A stretch of DNA of 64,000 bases, from assembly GCA_022767745.1 (NCBI GenBank), contig JALENN010000009.1:62001-126000 (forward strand), written 5' to 3'. Source of the stretch: Alistipes sp. Lineage in GTDB: Bacteria; Bacteroidota; Bacteroidia; Bacteroidales; Rikenellaceae. The translations under genes were made by a program, and so were the position numbers. The notes under the pieces are model-generated. The model worked only from the letters and a program-made list of their open reading frames with translations. It did not search any database and had not been told where the DNA came from. Positions 16,563-24,800 of the stretch are shown one piece after another; position 1 is the stretch's first letter, and each line of letters opens with the position of its first letter.

Positions 16563-18448
16563 AGCATCTCCTTTATTGTACGTTCAATGCCGTCGGCATC
16601 GTATCCGCAGAGAGCCTGCAGCTGAGCCACGGTGCCCTGCTCGACGAAGTTGTCGTCGATGCCGAGCGAGCGGACACGTGTCGAGAATCCGTTTTCGCCC
16701 AGGAATTTGGCAACGGCCTCGCCCACACCTCCGCGCAGTATTCCGTCCTCGACCGTAAGGACGCGGTCGAAGCGTCGGCCTACCTCGCGCAGCAGCTCGC
16801 CGTCGAGCGGCTTGGCGAAGCGCAGGTCGTAGTGTGCTATGGTTACCAGACCGCTGCGCTCGATGCGGCGTATGGCCTCGGCTGCGGCATTGCCCGCTGT
16901 GCCGATGGTTACCACGGCCATGTTGTTGCCGTCCTTCAGTCGGCGTCCGCGACCCGTGGGGATGGACTCGAAGGCCGCGCCGCGCCACTCGACGCCCTCG
17001 CCGCAACCGCGCGGGTAGCGTATGGCATAGGGTGACGGGGTGTTGACGGCCGTGTAGAGCATGTTGCGCAGTTCGAGTTCGTTCATCGGCGCGGCCACGA
17101 TCATGTCGGGTATGCACGACAGGTATGCCATGTCGAAGCTGCCGTGGTGCGTGGCTCCGTCCTCGCCGACGAGGCCCGCGCGGTCGAGACACAGCGTCAC
17201 GGGCAGACGCTGCAGCGCCACGTCGTGGATGATGTTGTCGTAGGCGCGCTGCATGAACGACGAGTAGATGTTGCATACGGGGTGCATGCCTCCCGCGGCG
17301 AGTCCTGCCGAGAAGGTCACGGCGTGGCCCTCGGCTATGCCGACGTCGAAGCAGCGGTCGGGCATCTCGCGCATCATGATGTTGAGCGAGCAGCCCGAGG
17401 GCATGGCGGGGGTTATGCCGACGATGCGGCGGTCGGCGCGTGCCAGTTCGAGCAGCGTCTCGCCGAAGACGTCCTGATAACGTGCGGCGGAGTTGTGGGG
17501 CGGGATTCGCTCGCCCGTGTCGGGATTGAAGCAGCCGGGGGCGTGCCATACCGACTGGTTGTCCTCGGCGGGGGTGTAGCCCTTGCCCTTGACCGTGATG
17601 ACGTGCAGCAGCTTGGGCTCGGGGATGTTTTTCAGTGCCGAGAGTATGCGTACCAGCTCCTCGATGTTGTGGCCGTCGATCTGTCCGAAGTAACGGAAGT
17701 TGAGGCTCTCGAAGAGGTTGCTGTTCTGCAGCAGCCCCTGCTTGACGGCGTTGCCTGCCTTCTGGCAGAAGCGTAGCAGCGGCGGTATGTGCGAGAAGAG
17801 GTTCCACAGGCGGCGCTTGAAACGGTTGTAGTGGCGCGATGTGGATACGTGCGCCAGGTAGCTCTTCAGGGCGCCCGTGCCCTCGTCGATCGACATCTCG
17901 TTGTCGTTGAGTATGACAAGTATGTCGGTGCTCTTGTGCTCGCCGGCGTTGTTCAGGCCCTCGAATGCGAGGCCTCCGGTCATGGCGCCGTCGCCGATGA
18001 CAGCTACCACCTTGCGTTTCTCGCCGCGCAGCTCGGCGGCCTTGGCCATGCCGTATGCTGCCGATATCGAGGTCGAGGCGTGACCTGCGCCGAAGGCGTC
18101 GTATTCGCTCTCGCCCATGCGCGGGAAGCCGCTTATGCCGCCCAGCTTGCGGTTCGAGGGGAAGAGGTCGCGGCGGCCTGTGATGATCTTGTGGGCATAG
18201 GCCTGGTGTCCCACGTCCCACACCACCTTGTCGTCGGGCGTGTCGTAGACGTAGTGTATGGCCACGGTGAGTTCCACCGCGCCGAGGCTCGATGCCAGGT
18301 GCCCGGGGTTCTTCGAGCACTCCTCGATGATGAACTTGCGCAGTTCGCGGCAATACTGTGGTAACTGCGCCACGGAGAGCCGTTTAAGGTCGGCGGGCGA
18401 GTTAACCTTATATAGTAGGTCGTATTCTATCTGTTCGATTGAATTCAT
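16559..18448 (-). CDS. dxs: 1-deoxy-D-xylulose-5-phosphate synthase
   Basis: 629 residues from the ATG at 18448; the frame is open further upstream, but the N-terminus LLYKVNSPADLKRL is the standard DXS start. The thiamine-diphosphate binding motif GDGAMTGGLAFEGLNNAG, the HLASSLGAVEL region, and the transketolase pyrimidine domain (MPSGCSLN, FDVGIAEGHAVTF) are intact. It condenses pyruvate and glyceraldehyde-3-phosphate, the first step of the MEP isoprenoid pathway, and feeds thiamine and pyridoxal synthesis. A -7 element lies just upstream. The downstream secreted gene overlaps its stop. Confidence 0.96.
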   Translation of the reverse strand: MNSIEQIEYDLLYKVNSPADLKRLSVAQLPQYCRELRKFIIEECSKNPGHLASSLGAVELTVAIHYVYDTPDDKVVWDVGHQAYAHKIITGRRDLFPSNRKLGGISGFPRMGESEYDAFGAGHASTSISAAYGMAKAAELRGEKRKVVAVIGDGAMTGGLAFEGLNNAGEHKSTDILVILNDNEMSIDEGTGALKSYLAHVSTSRHYNRFKRRLWNLFSHIPPLLRFCQKAGNAVKQGLLQNSNLFESLNFRYFGQIDGHNIEELVRILSALKNIPEPKLLHVITVKGKGYTPAEDNQSVWHAPGCFNPDTGERIPPHNSAARYQDVFGETLLELARADRRIVGITPAMPSGCSLNIMMREMPDRCFDVGIAEGHAVTFSAGLAAGGMHPVCNIYSSFMQRAYDNIIHDVALQRLPVTLCLDRAGLVGEDGATHHGSFDMAYLSCIPDMIVAAPMNELELRNMLYTAVNTPSPYAIRYPRGCGEGVEWRGAAFESIPTGRGRRLKDGNNMAVVTIGTAGNAAAEAIRRIERSGLVTIAHYDLRFAKPLDGELLREVGRRFDRVLTVEDGILRGGVGEAVAKFLGENGFSTRVRSLGIDDNFVEQGTVAQLQALCGYDADGIERTIKEML

Positions 18449-18452
18449 GGTG

Positions 18453-18460
18453 CAAAGATA
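18453..18460 (-). promoter_or_regulatory. -7 promoter element of dxs
   Basis: CAAAGATA on the plus strand reads TATCTTTG on the minus strand, only 4 bases before the dxs ATG. If this is the active promoter the dxs transcript would be nearly leaderless, so a second weak element further upstream (near 18529-18537) may be used instead. Confidence 0.4.
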
Positions 18461-18538
18461 GTGAAAGCCGAGAGCAGAAAAAACAGGCTTGCTTGATTTT
18501 TTATGCCGAGGCGTTATCCAGTCCAACGTAAAGATAGC

Positions 18539-18587
18539 AAATCCGCGGGCAAAATCCAATTTCCGGTGGATTTTTGCCCGCGGATTT
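18539..18587 (-). terminator. Long hairpin terminator
   Basis: A 20-bp stem (18539-18558 with 18567-18587, one bulged base) with an 8-base loop separates the TlpA-type gene from dxs. It is AT-flanked on both sides and can work in either direction. Confidence 0.75.
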
Positions 18588-18641
18588 TCGTGTGGGGCGG
18601 CGTATGCCGTTAATGTGCCGGCGTTCAGTCGACACACGGGG

Positions 18642-20735
18642 CTATTTCAGGTGCTTGCGGAGGTCGTCTGCCGAAGAGAGGTAGAATCCGTTGGTGATGA
18701 CCTTGCCGTCGCGGCCGATAAGTACGGCGTGCGGTATACCCGAGAACTCGAACAGGTGCGTAAGGCGGTTCCAGTCGTCGCTGCTGATATATATGTGCTC
18801 GCCCTTGATCGATTTTTCAGTCATCCACTTCTCGGCCTCCTTGCGCGGCGAGGCAGCCTCCTCGCAGATGTAGAGGAACCGTACTGGTTCGTTGCTCAGC
18901 TCCTCGACAATATCTCTCTGTGCAAGCATACCCGCGCGACACGGCCCGCAACCCATGCCCCAGAAGTCGAGGTAGAGCAGGTTGCCCGCGTATGGCTCGA
19001 TGATGCGCTGCAACACCTTCTCCTCGGCCGAGGCAGGGGCCTTCGTCGTGGTGCCGGCAACCTTCTCGCCTGCCTTTTCGGCACGGTATTCTGCAATCTT
19101 ATTTTTCGCGCGGATGTATTCCTCTACTATTTTGCGTGTGATGTAGGGGTTGGTTATGGTGGTAAGCAGGTTCATCGTTGCATCGAAACAGGCATCGACA
19201 AACTCTTCTTTGTCGAAATAATCCATATCATTGCTCATGTCGGAGAGCATCGACAGCTGGCCGCGTGCGCGTGCCATCTCGGCCATGAAACACTCCCCGA
19301 TGCCGTACTTGAGCATGTTTTCGCTGTTAATGTGTTCAATGCTTTCGAGCAAGGTCGCGGCTACGGGCTCTTCGCCGTATCTTTTATTAACCGTATATTC
19401 ATATGCGGCCCTCGAATGGCTGCGGAATACGGGATTGTACTCGCTGCGGTTGAATATCACCCACGTTGTTGAACTCATAAGCGTGAGGGGGTTGTCGTAT
19501 ATGAACTGTTGATAGTCGCGTATGGCGTCGAACATGCGCGAGGGATCGAGCTTTTCGAAGTCGGGGTCGGACTCATAGTATGTCGAACCGTCCTCGGCGG
19601 TGCGTTGCACTATACTTTTGTCGTTATACATGCTGTACACATCCTCCATAAATTCCAACAGTTCTGATCCCGCGTTTACCATCACCAGCTCCTTGCCGAA
19701 CGACGACAGCGGCGTGTCGCGCAGGTATTGCTCGGCGAAGGTGCCGTCCCATACGCGGTTGTATTTGTCGGTCAGGTGATCAATCAGTGCTTCGGTTGCT
19801 GCGCGACCTGCGGCAACCGAATCCTTCATTTGCCAGTATCGGTCATAGCCACGGGTATAGAAACGGTCGAGCAGCTTGTTGTTCAGAGCGTTTATCATGG
19901 CCGATTCGCCTGTCGAGCGGAATGCCGCGCCGTCGGAATTTACCGTGGCGAAGACCTCGAGCGTATCGCCCGGTATGAGCAGCCACGACGCCGTGGGAAA
20001 ATCAGCAAAGACATACTGCGGGTAATCCATCGGTATGTCGGCCTCGTAGGTGTGGTCGGGGCCTATCTCCGCCAGAACGGAGGTCTCGCCGTGGCTGACA
20101 TGATCATAGCCAGTCAGCTTTACGACCGACACACCGATTTCGGGTGAGTAGTTGTCCAGATGCACCTTGATGTGAGCCTTTGAGGATTTGCAGAACTCCA
20201 TGCCGCGGTGGCGGCGGTAGTCGATGTTAACCTCGGCGCTGCTTGGCGGCAGGCTCATGTAGTACTCGGCGGTCATGGTGCGCGGGTCGATTCCGTCATC
20301 CCCGACGGCAGGGGCTTTCGGCGCTTGCTTGACAAGGTGTACGCCGTAGACGTTCTTGTCGGGCTGGTTGCCCTCCTCTACCATGTTGAGCCGCTTGGCC
20401 GATGCGGGAACGGCCTCGAAGAAGAGTGTGCAGGGTATTTTTCCCGATTCGGGCATGTATATCTCCTTGTCGAGTTCTATTCCCTCGGTCCCGAGAATAC
20501 GGTACTTGTTGCCCGTGGCGGAGTCGATAAGGTGGGTACTCGACGAGACCTTCACCCACCAGTTGGGGCGGTTGCGCAACTCGGCCTTGACGACGGTGCG
20601 GTCGCTGCCGAGCGAGATCTCGGTAAAGGTAATCCACGTTGGAACGTAGTCGATGTCGGGATTTTCGATCACGCGCTGCGCCGCAGCCGTAAACGTGGCC
20701 GCAAGGGCGAGAAGAGCGAGCGTAAGGTGCTTCAT
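18642..20735 (-). CDS. Large exported protein with C-terminal TlpA-like thioredoxin domain
   Basis: 697 residues from the ATG at 20735, chosen because MKHLTLALLALAATFTAAAQ is a clear signal peptide. Residues about 20-560 have no family I can name: the first part is beta-rich (TWITFTEISLGSDRTVVKAEL) and the middle helical with SWLLIPGDTLEVFA, a feature seen in Bacteroidetes TlpA/AhpC proteins that carry a long N-terminal module. Residues about 570-697 are a thioredoxin fold with YLDFWGMGCGPCRAG (C596, C599) and the cis-proline segment SGIPHAVLIG. Probable periplasmic thiol reductant with a dedicated substrate-binding module. It is monocistronic, flanked by terminators. Confidence 0.75.
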   Translation of the reverse strand: MKHLTLALLALAATFTAAAQRVIENPDIDYVPTWITFTEISLGSDRTVVKAELRNRPNWWVKVSSSTHLIDSATGNKYRILGTEGIELDKEIYMPESGKIPCTLFFEAVPASAKRLNMVEEGNQPDKNVYGVHLVKQAPKAPAVGDDGIDPRTMTAEYYMSLPPSSAEVNIDYRRHRGMEFCKSSKAHIKVHLDNYSPEIGVSVVKLTGYDHVSHGETSVLAEIGPDHTYEADIPMDYPQYVFADFPTASWLLIPGDTLEVFATVNSDGAAFRSTGESAMINALNNKLLDRFYTRGYDRYWQMKDSVAAGRAATEALIDHLTDKYNRVWDGTFAEQYLRDTPLSSFGKELVMVNAGSELLEFMEDVYSMYNDKSIVQRTAEDGSTYYESDPDFEKLDPSRMFDAIRDYQQFIYDNPLTLMSSTTWVIFNRSEYNPVFRSHSRAAYEYTVNKRYGEEPVAATLLESIEHINSENMLKYGIGECFMAEMARARGQLSMLSDMSNDMDYFDKEEFVDACFDATMNLLTTITNPYITRKIVEEYIRAKNKIAEYRAEKAGEKVAGTTTKAPASAEEKVLQRIIEPYAGNLLYLDFWGMGCGPCRAGMLAQRDIVEELSNEPVRFLYICEEAASPRKEAEKWMTEKSIKGEHIYISSDDWNRLTHLFEFSGIPHAVLIGRDGKVITNGFYLSSADDLRKHLK

Positions 20736-20792
20736 ATGGCAGGGGGTTGTGTGTTGGCAACGGGTTTGGGAGAGAGAATCTCCATGAATATA

Positions 20793-20824
20793 CAAATGTA
20801 ATAAAAACAGGCCGTTAAAACAAT
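20793..20824 (-). promoter_or_regulatory. Promoter of the TlpA-type gene
   Basis: On the minus strand ATTG (20824-20821) then 20 bases then TACATTTG (20800-20793), an exact -7 element with a 3-of-4 -33 element, 57 bases before the start. It abuts the terminator of the upstream radical SAM gene. Confidence 0.6.
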
Positions 20825-20825
20825 A

Positions 20826-20851
20826 GCGCCGACCTTTTTCAAGGTCGGCGC
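20826..20851 (-). terminator. Intrinsic terminator of the radical SAM gene
   Basis: GCGCCGACCTT (20826-20836) pairs perfectly with AAGGTCGGCGC (20841-20851) around a 4-base loop, 29 bases after the radical SAM stop; the minus strand continues TATTGTTTT. Confidence 0.8.
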
Positions 20852-20880
20852 CATGTGGTTGTTTATGGTGTAGCGTGCCG

Positions 20881-21651
20881 CTATGCCGCCGTGCAGGGTA
20901 TGCCGGCCTCCTCGACACGGCGCGCTATGGCCTGCAGCTCCTCCTTGCCCACCTTTTCGAGCGTGGGGCATGGGGTGTCGCGGTCGAGCGAGTAGACCAT
21001 CACCTGTTGCGGCGCTATCTGCCGGACAAGGTCGAGCCATGCTGCAACCTCGCGCTCGGTGGTGTTGTCGACGCGGCGGCCGTTGCATGTTCCGCGCAGG
21101 AACATCGTCTGCACGATGAGCCGTCCCTCGAAGAGTTTCATCAGCTCGACGGTGCGGGCCACGGTGTAGTCGCCCGCCGGGTTGTTTATGAGGCGCACGG
21201 TCTCGTCGAAGGCCGAGTCGAGTTTCAGCATGTTGTTGTCCACGCGCAGCAGGGCGCGGCGTACATCCTCGCGGCCGATCTGCGTGGCGTTGCTCAGCAC
21301 CGACACCTTGGCCGAGGGGCAGTGGCGGTCGCGCAGGGCGAGCGTGTCGTCGATGATGGCCTCGAAGTCGGGGTGGAGTGTCGGCTCGCCGTTGCCGGCG
21401 AAGGTGATGACGTCGGGCGGGGTGCCGGCGGCGCACATGCGGTCGAGCGTGTCGGCCAGCATGCGGCGTACGTCCTCGCGGGCGTTGAAACGGCGGCGGC
21501 CGGGGTGGTCGGCGTTCCAGCCGCACTCGCAATAGATGCAGTCGAAGCTGCAGAGCTTCGACTCTATGGGCAGGAGGTTAACCCCCAGCGAGAGGCCCAG
21601 ACGGCGCGAATGCACCGGGCCGAAGATTATGTTGTCGTAAAGTGATGTCAT
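20881..21651 (-). CDS. Radical SAM protein (COG0731-like)
   Basis: 256 residues. CSFDCIYCECG near residue 34 is the CxxxCxxC cluster motif; FAGNGEPTLHPDF carries the SAM-binding GxGEP element, and VSVLSNATQ is another family segment. The length and the opening FGPVHSRRLGLSLGVNL match a widespread family of small radical SAM proteins of unresolved function distantly related to wyosine-type enzymes. It is cytoplasmic and has no auxiliary cluster motif after residue 60 that I can see. It begins 50 bases after an AraC-type regulator gene on the same strand and may be co-transcribed with it. Confidence 0.8.
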   Translation of the reverse strand: MTSLYDNIIFGPVHSRRLGLSLGVNLLPIESKLCSFDCIYCECGWNADHPGRRRFNAREDVRRMLADTLDRMCAAGTPPDVITFAGNGEPTLHPDFEAIIDDTLALRDRHCPSAKVSVLSNATQIGREDVRRALLRVDNNMLKLDSAFDETVRLINNPAGDYTVARTVELMKLFEGRLIVQTMFLRGTCNGRRVDNTTEREVAAWLDLVRQIAPQQVMVYSLDRDTPCPTLEKVGKEELQAIARRVEEAGIPCTAA

Positions 21652-21701
21652 CTCTTACGGTTGTTTTGGTCGTGTTTCGAGTGTTTTGTCTGCCGTTGCG
21701 G

Positions 21702-22586
21702 CTACTGCGACTTCGAGCGGCGGAACTCCTTGGGTGTCATGCCCGTGTGGCGCAGGAAGTACTGCCCGAAGAACGACGGGTTGGGGAAGTTGAGTCGGTT
21801 GGATATCTGCTGTACGGTGAGCTGCGTGCCCGAGAGCAGCGACTTGGCCTTTACGATCACCGTCTGCGATATCCACTCGGTGGCGCTGCGCTCCGATGCC
21901 TGGCGCGTGATGATGGTGAGGTACTTGGGCGTAATGCAGAGCTTGTCGGCGTAGTACTGCACCTCGCGCGAGAGGGTTATGTCGGTGGCCAGCAGCGAGA
22001 GGAACCGTCTGAACAGGGTGTCCTGGCGCGTGCAGGGCTGGCGCTTGACGGGGTGGTACTGCGTGTAGATGGCGGCCAGCTCGTAGCATAGCGTGAGCAG
22101 TATCTGCGAGTTGATCTGCATGCGGAAGGGGTAGTCCTTGCGGGCGTTCTTGCTGCGCAGCATCTCGCACAACTCGTATATGCTGTCGGTCTGCTCGCGG
22201 GTGAGCGTCACGCAGGGGTAGTCGCGTATGAGCATGTAGATCGACGTGGCTGACGAGATGTCTATGTCGCGTATGAAGGCTATGTTCAGGGCTATGGTGT
22301 AACCCTTGAAGGCCTCGTCGGTACGCAGCGACTGGACTATGGTGCCGGGGAATGCCAGACACATGGTACACGGCCGCAGGTGGTATTTCTGTTCGTTGAT
22401 GATGACGTCGCCCTCGCCGTCCAGGCAGAGGAAGATGCCGCCCATGCGCAGCACGTAGGGCATGTTCTCCTCGTTGTTGAGGACGGTGTGGTAGTCCTTC
22501 TGGTCGATGTAGCTGAACAGATCGGCCTCGGTGTTGGCCACGAAATCGGCTATTTGTGATTCGGCGTTGAGTACGTGGTTGTCCAT
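21702..22586 (-). CDS. AraC-family transcriptional regulator
   Basis: 294 residues from the ATG at 22586; the upstream in-frame extension crosses the promoter and is rejected. The N-terminal 180 residues form a cupin-like sensor domain (GGIFLCLDGEGDVIIN, YHLRPCTMCLAFPG). The C-terminal 100 residues hold the two helix-turn-helix motifs: YYADKLCITPKYLTIITR and the signature QQISNRLNFPNPSFFGQYF ending in GMTPKEFR. The ligand is unknown. The regulator is transcribed divergently from asnB, so asnB or the downstream radical SAM gene are candidate targets. Confidence 0.9.
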   Translation of the reverse strand: MDNHVLNAESQIADFVANTEADLFSYIDQKDYHTVLNNEENMPYVLRMGGIFLCLDGEGDVIINEQKYHLRPCTMCLAFPGTIVQSLRTDEAFKGYTIALNIAFIRDIDISSATSIYMLIRDYPCVTLTREQTDSIYELCEMLRSKNARKDYPFRMQINSQILLTLCYELAAIYTQYHPVKRQPCTRQDTLFRRFLSLLATDITLSREVQYYADKLCITPKYLTIITRQASERSATEWISQTVIVKAKSLLSGTQLTVQQISNRLNFPNPSFFGQYFLRHTGMTPKEFRRSKSQ

Positions 22587-22615
22587 CGGGTTATATTGTA
22601 TGCATACAAAACATA

Positions 22616-22647
22616 CAAAGATATAAAAAGCCGCGGGCAGTGACAAG
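22616..22647 (-). promoter_or_regulatory. Promoter of the AraC-family gene
   Basis: On the minus strand CTTG (22647-22644), 20 bases, then TATCTTTG (22623-22616), 30 bases before the start. A GTATGCATAC palindrome at 22598-22607 overlaps the expected transcription start and could be an autoregulatory site. Confidence 0.6.
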
Positions 22648-22859
22648 CCGAAAAACGAAGTTTTTTCAATCTTCGCCCCCGGGCGTTGCGGCGGCAGGTG
22701 GGGGCGGGGGTGCATGCGGCGTGCGGCGGTGGATTTTTCTGCGATATTATGCGTATGCGGAGGCCCGCCGGGGGTGTCCGGGAGGGCGGCGGAGGATATG
22801 TTGAGGAATAAATATGCTAATAAATGGACGTAATGTGGTTTTTTATGCCGCTAAAGTTG

Positions 22860-22867
22860 TATATTTG
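22860..22867 (+). promoter_or_regulatory. -7 promoter element of asnB
   Basis: TATATTTG matches TAnnTTTG, 107 bases before the asnB start, giving a leader of about 100 bases. Confidence 0.5.
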
Positions 22868-22974
22868 CGATTGCGTGCCGTGCGGAAAGCCGCCCGAGGC
22901 TTGGCGCGGCGGCACGAGCCATGATGCCACGGCGGGCTTGACGCCGTCATGTGAAACCAAATTTTTGAGAAGTT

Positions 22975-24648
22975 ATGTGCGGATTCGTTGGAATGTTCGA
23001 TATAGAGAACAACAGTATGGAGTACAGGGAGCAGGTGCTGCGCATGTCGAAGAAGATTCGTCACCGCGGCCCCGACTGGTCGGGTATCTTTTGCGGCGAG
23101 CGTGCGATCATATCGCACGAGCGTCTGTCGATCGTCGATCCCCAGTCGGGACGTCAGCCGCTCTATTCGCCCGACGGCAAGATCGTGCTGGCCGTCAACG
23201 GCGAGATATACAACCACCGCGACATTCGCCGCGAGCTTGAGGGCGAGTACGAGTTCCAGACCGGGTCCGACTGCGAGGTGATCATCCCCCTGTGGCAGCG
23301 TATGGGTCTCGGCATGCTGGAGAAGATCAGCGGTATCTTCGCCTTTGCGCTCTACGACATCGAGCATGACGAATACCTCATCGCACGCGATCCGATAGGC
23401 GTCATTCCCCTCTACATCGGCTGGGACAAGGCGGGACACTTCTACGCCGCCTCGGAGCTGAAAGCCCTCGAGGGTGTGTGCGTCACGATCAAGCCCTTCC
23501 TGCCGGGCCACTATTGGTCGAGCCGCGACGGCGAGATGAAGCGCTGGTACAAACGCGACTGGGAGTCGTACGATGCCGTCAAGGACAACCCCACCGACAT
23601 AGGCGCCCTGCGCACCGGCCTGGAGGATGCCGTACGCCGCCAGCTCATGTCGGACGTGCCCTACGGCGTGCTGCTTTCGGGCGGTCTCGACTCGTCGATA
23701 ATCTCGGCCGTGGCCAAGAAGTTCGCTGACAAGCGTATCGAGTCGGGCAGCCGCGACGCGGCATGGTGGCCGCAGCTGCACTCGTTTGCCATCGGCCTGA
23801 AGGACGCTCCCGACCTCGCTGCGGCGCAGCGCGTGGCCGACCACATCGGTACCGTACACCACGAGATACACTACACGATACAGGAGGGCCTCGATGCCCT
23901 GCGCGACGTGATATACCACATCGAGACCTACGACGTAACGACGGTGCGCGCCTCGACGCCCATGTACCTGCTGGCGCGCGTGATCAAGTCGATGGGTATC
24001 AAGATGGTGCTCTCGGGCGAGGGCGCCGACGAAATCTTCGGCGGATACCTCTACTTCCACAAGGCCCCCAACGCGCGCGAATTCCACGAGGAGACGGTGC
24101 GCAAGATCGGCAAGCTGCACCTCTACGACTGTCTGCGTGCCAACAAGGCCCTCAGCGCATGGGGTATCGAGGGGCGTGTGCCCTTCCTCGACAAGGAGTT
24201 CCTCGACGTGGCGATGCGTATCAATCCCGAGTCGAAGATGGTGCGCGGCGAGCACAACATGGAGAAGTGGGTGCTGCGCAAGGCCTTCGAGGATATGCTT
24301 CCCGAGTCGATCGTATGGCGTCAGAAGGAGCAGTTCTCCGACGGCGTGGGCTACGGCTGGATCGACACGCTTAAGAAGATCACCTCCGAGGCTGTGAGCG
24401 ACCGCGACATGTCGCTGGCGGCGGAGCGTTTCCCGATCAACCCCCCGCGCAACAAGGAGGAGTACTACTACCGCTCGATATTCGAGGAGCTGTTCCCGTC
24501 GCAGACGGCTGCGCAGTGCGTCCCGTCGGTTCCGTCGGTGGCATGTTCTACGGCCGAGGCGCTGGCGTGGGACGAGTCGTTCCGCAACATGAACGACCCC
24601 TCGGGCCGTGCCGTCTTCGGTGTGCATGTGAATGACCTCAAACACTGA
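22975..24648 (+). CDS. asnB: Asparagine synthase (glutamine-hydrolysing)
   Basis: 557 residues, the normal AsnB length. The mature protein begins with Cys2 (MCGFVGMF), the glutamine amidotransferase nucleophile; RHRGPDWSG and NGEIYNHRD belong to the glutaminase domain. The ATP-pyrophosphatase domain has LLSGGLDSSIISA near residue 235 and the GEGADEIFGGYLYF segment. It converts aspartate to asparagine using glutamine and ATP in the cytoplasm. It is divergent from an AraC-type regulator and followed by a terminator, so it is monocistronic. Confidence 0.96.
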   Translation: MCGFVGMFDIENNSMEYREQVLRMSKKIRHRGPDWSGIFCGERAIISHERLSIVDPQSGRQPLYSPDGKIVLAVNGEIYNHRDIRRELEGEYEFQTGSDCEVIIPLWQRMGLGMLEKISGIFAFALYDIEHDEYLIARDPIGVIPLYIGWDKAGHFYAASELKALEGVCVTIKPFLPGHYWSSRDGEMKRWYKRDWESYDAVKDNPTDIGALRTGLEDAVRRQLMSDVPYGVLLSGGLDSSIISAVAKKFADKRIESGSRDAAWWPQLHSFAIGLKDAPDLAAAQRVADHIGTVHHEIHYTIQEGLDALRDVIYHIETYDVTTVRASTPMYLLARVIKSMGIKMVLSGEGADEIFGGYLYFHKAPNAREFHEETVRKIGKLHLYDCLRANKALSAWGIEGRVPFLDKEFLDVAMRINPESKMVRGEHNMEKWVLRKAFEDMLPESIVWRQKEQFSDGVGYGWIDTLKKITSEAVSDRDMSLAAERFPINPPRNKEEYYYRSIFEELFPSQTAAQCVPSVPSVACSTAEALAWDESFRNMNDPSGRAVFGVHVNDLKH

Positions 24649-24671
24649 TGATTCACTCCGCCTAATATATC

Positions 24672-24711
24672 CCTCCGCACGGCTCGCATGCCGCGCGGAG
24701 GAATTTTTTTT
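24672..24711 (+). terminator. Intrinsic terminator of asnB
   Basis: A 12-position stem (24672-24683 with 24690-24701, one mismatch) closed by a 6-base loop is followed by AA and eight T. Confidence 0.85.
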
Positions 24712-24739
24712 GCCCCACAGCCGCAGTTGCGGCCGCCGA

Positions 24740-24771
24740 TTTGCATATTTAGGCAATAATGACTACTTTTG
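24740..24771 (+). promoter_or_regulatory. Consensus promoter TTTG-N20-TACTTTTG
   Basis: TTTG at 24740-24743 and TACTTTTG at 24764-24771 with 20 bases between. It lies inside an upstream ATG-initiated extension of the next gene and therefore decides its start at 24801. Confidence 0.75.
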
Positions 24772-24800
24772 GTTTTCGGAAAGAATACAAATGTACTGAT

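Larger units (their letters stand above)
22587..22974. other. Divergent intergenic region, AraC gene / asnB
   Basis: 388 bases with no gene. It holds a minus-strand promoter for the regulator and a plus-strand -7 element for asnB. Between them is a GC-rich stretch (22670-22800) in which I see no clear operator, apart from a TGCATAC repeat-like pair near 22600-22616 (GTATGCATAC palindrome). Confidence 0.5.

Noticed and set aside
22843..24756. 637-codon open frame antisense to asnB
   Set aside because: Shadow of asnB, whose motifs are intact on the plus strand.
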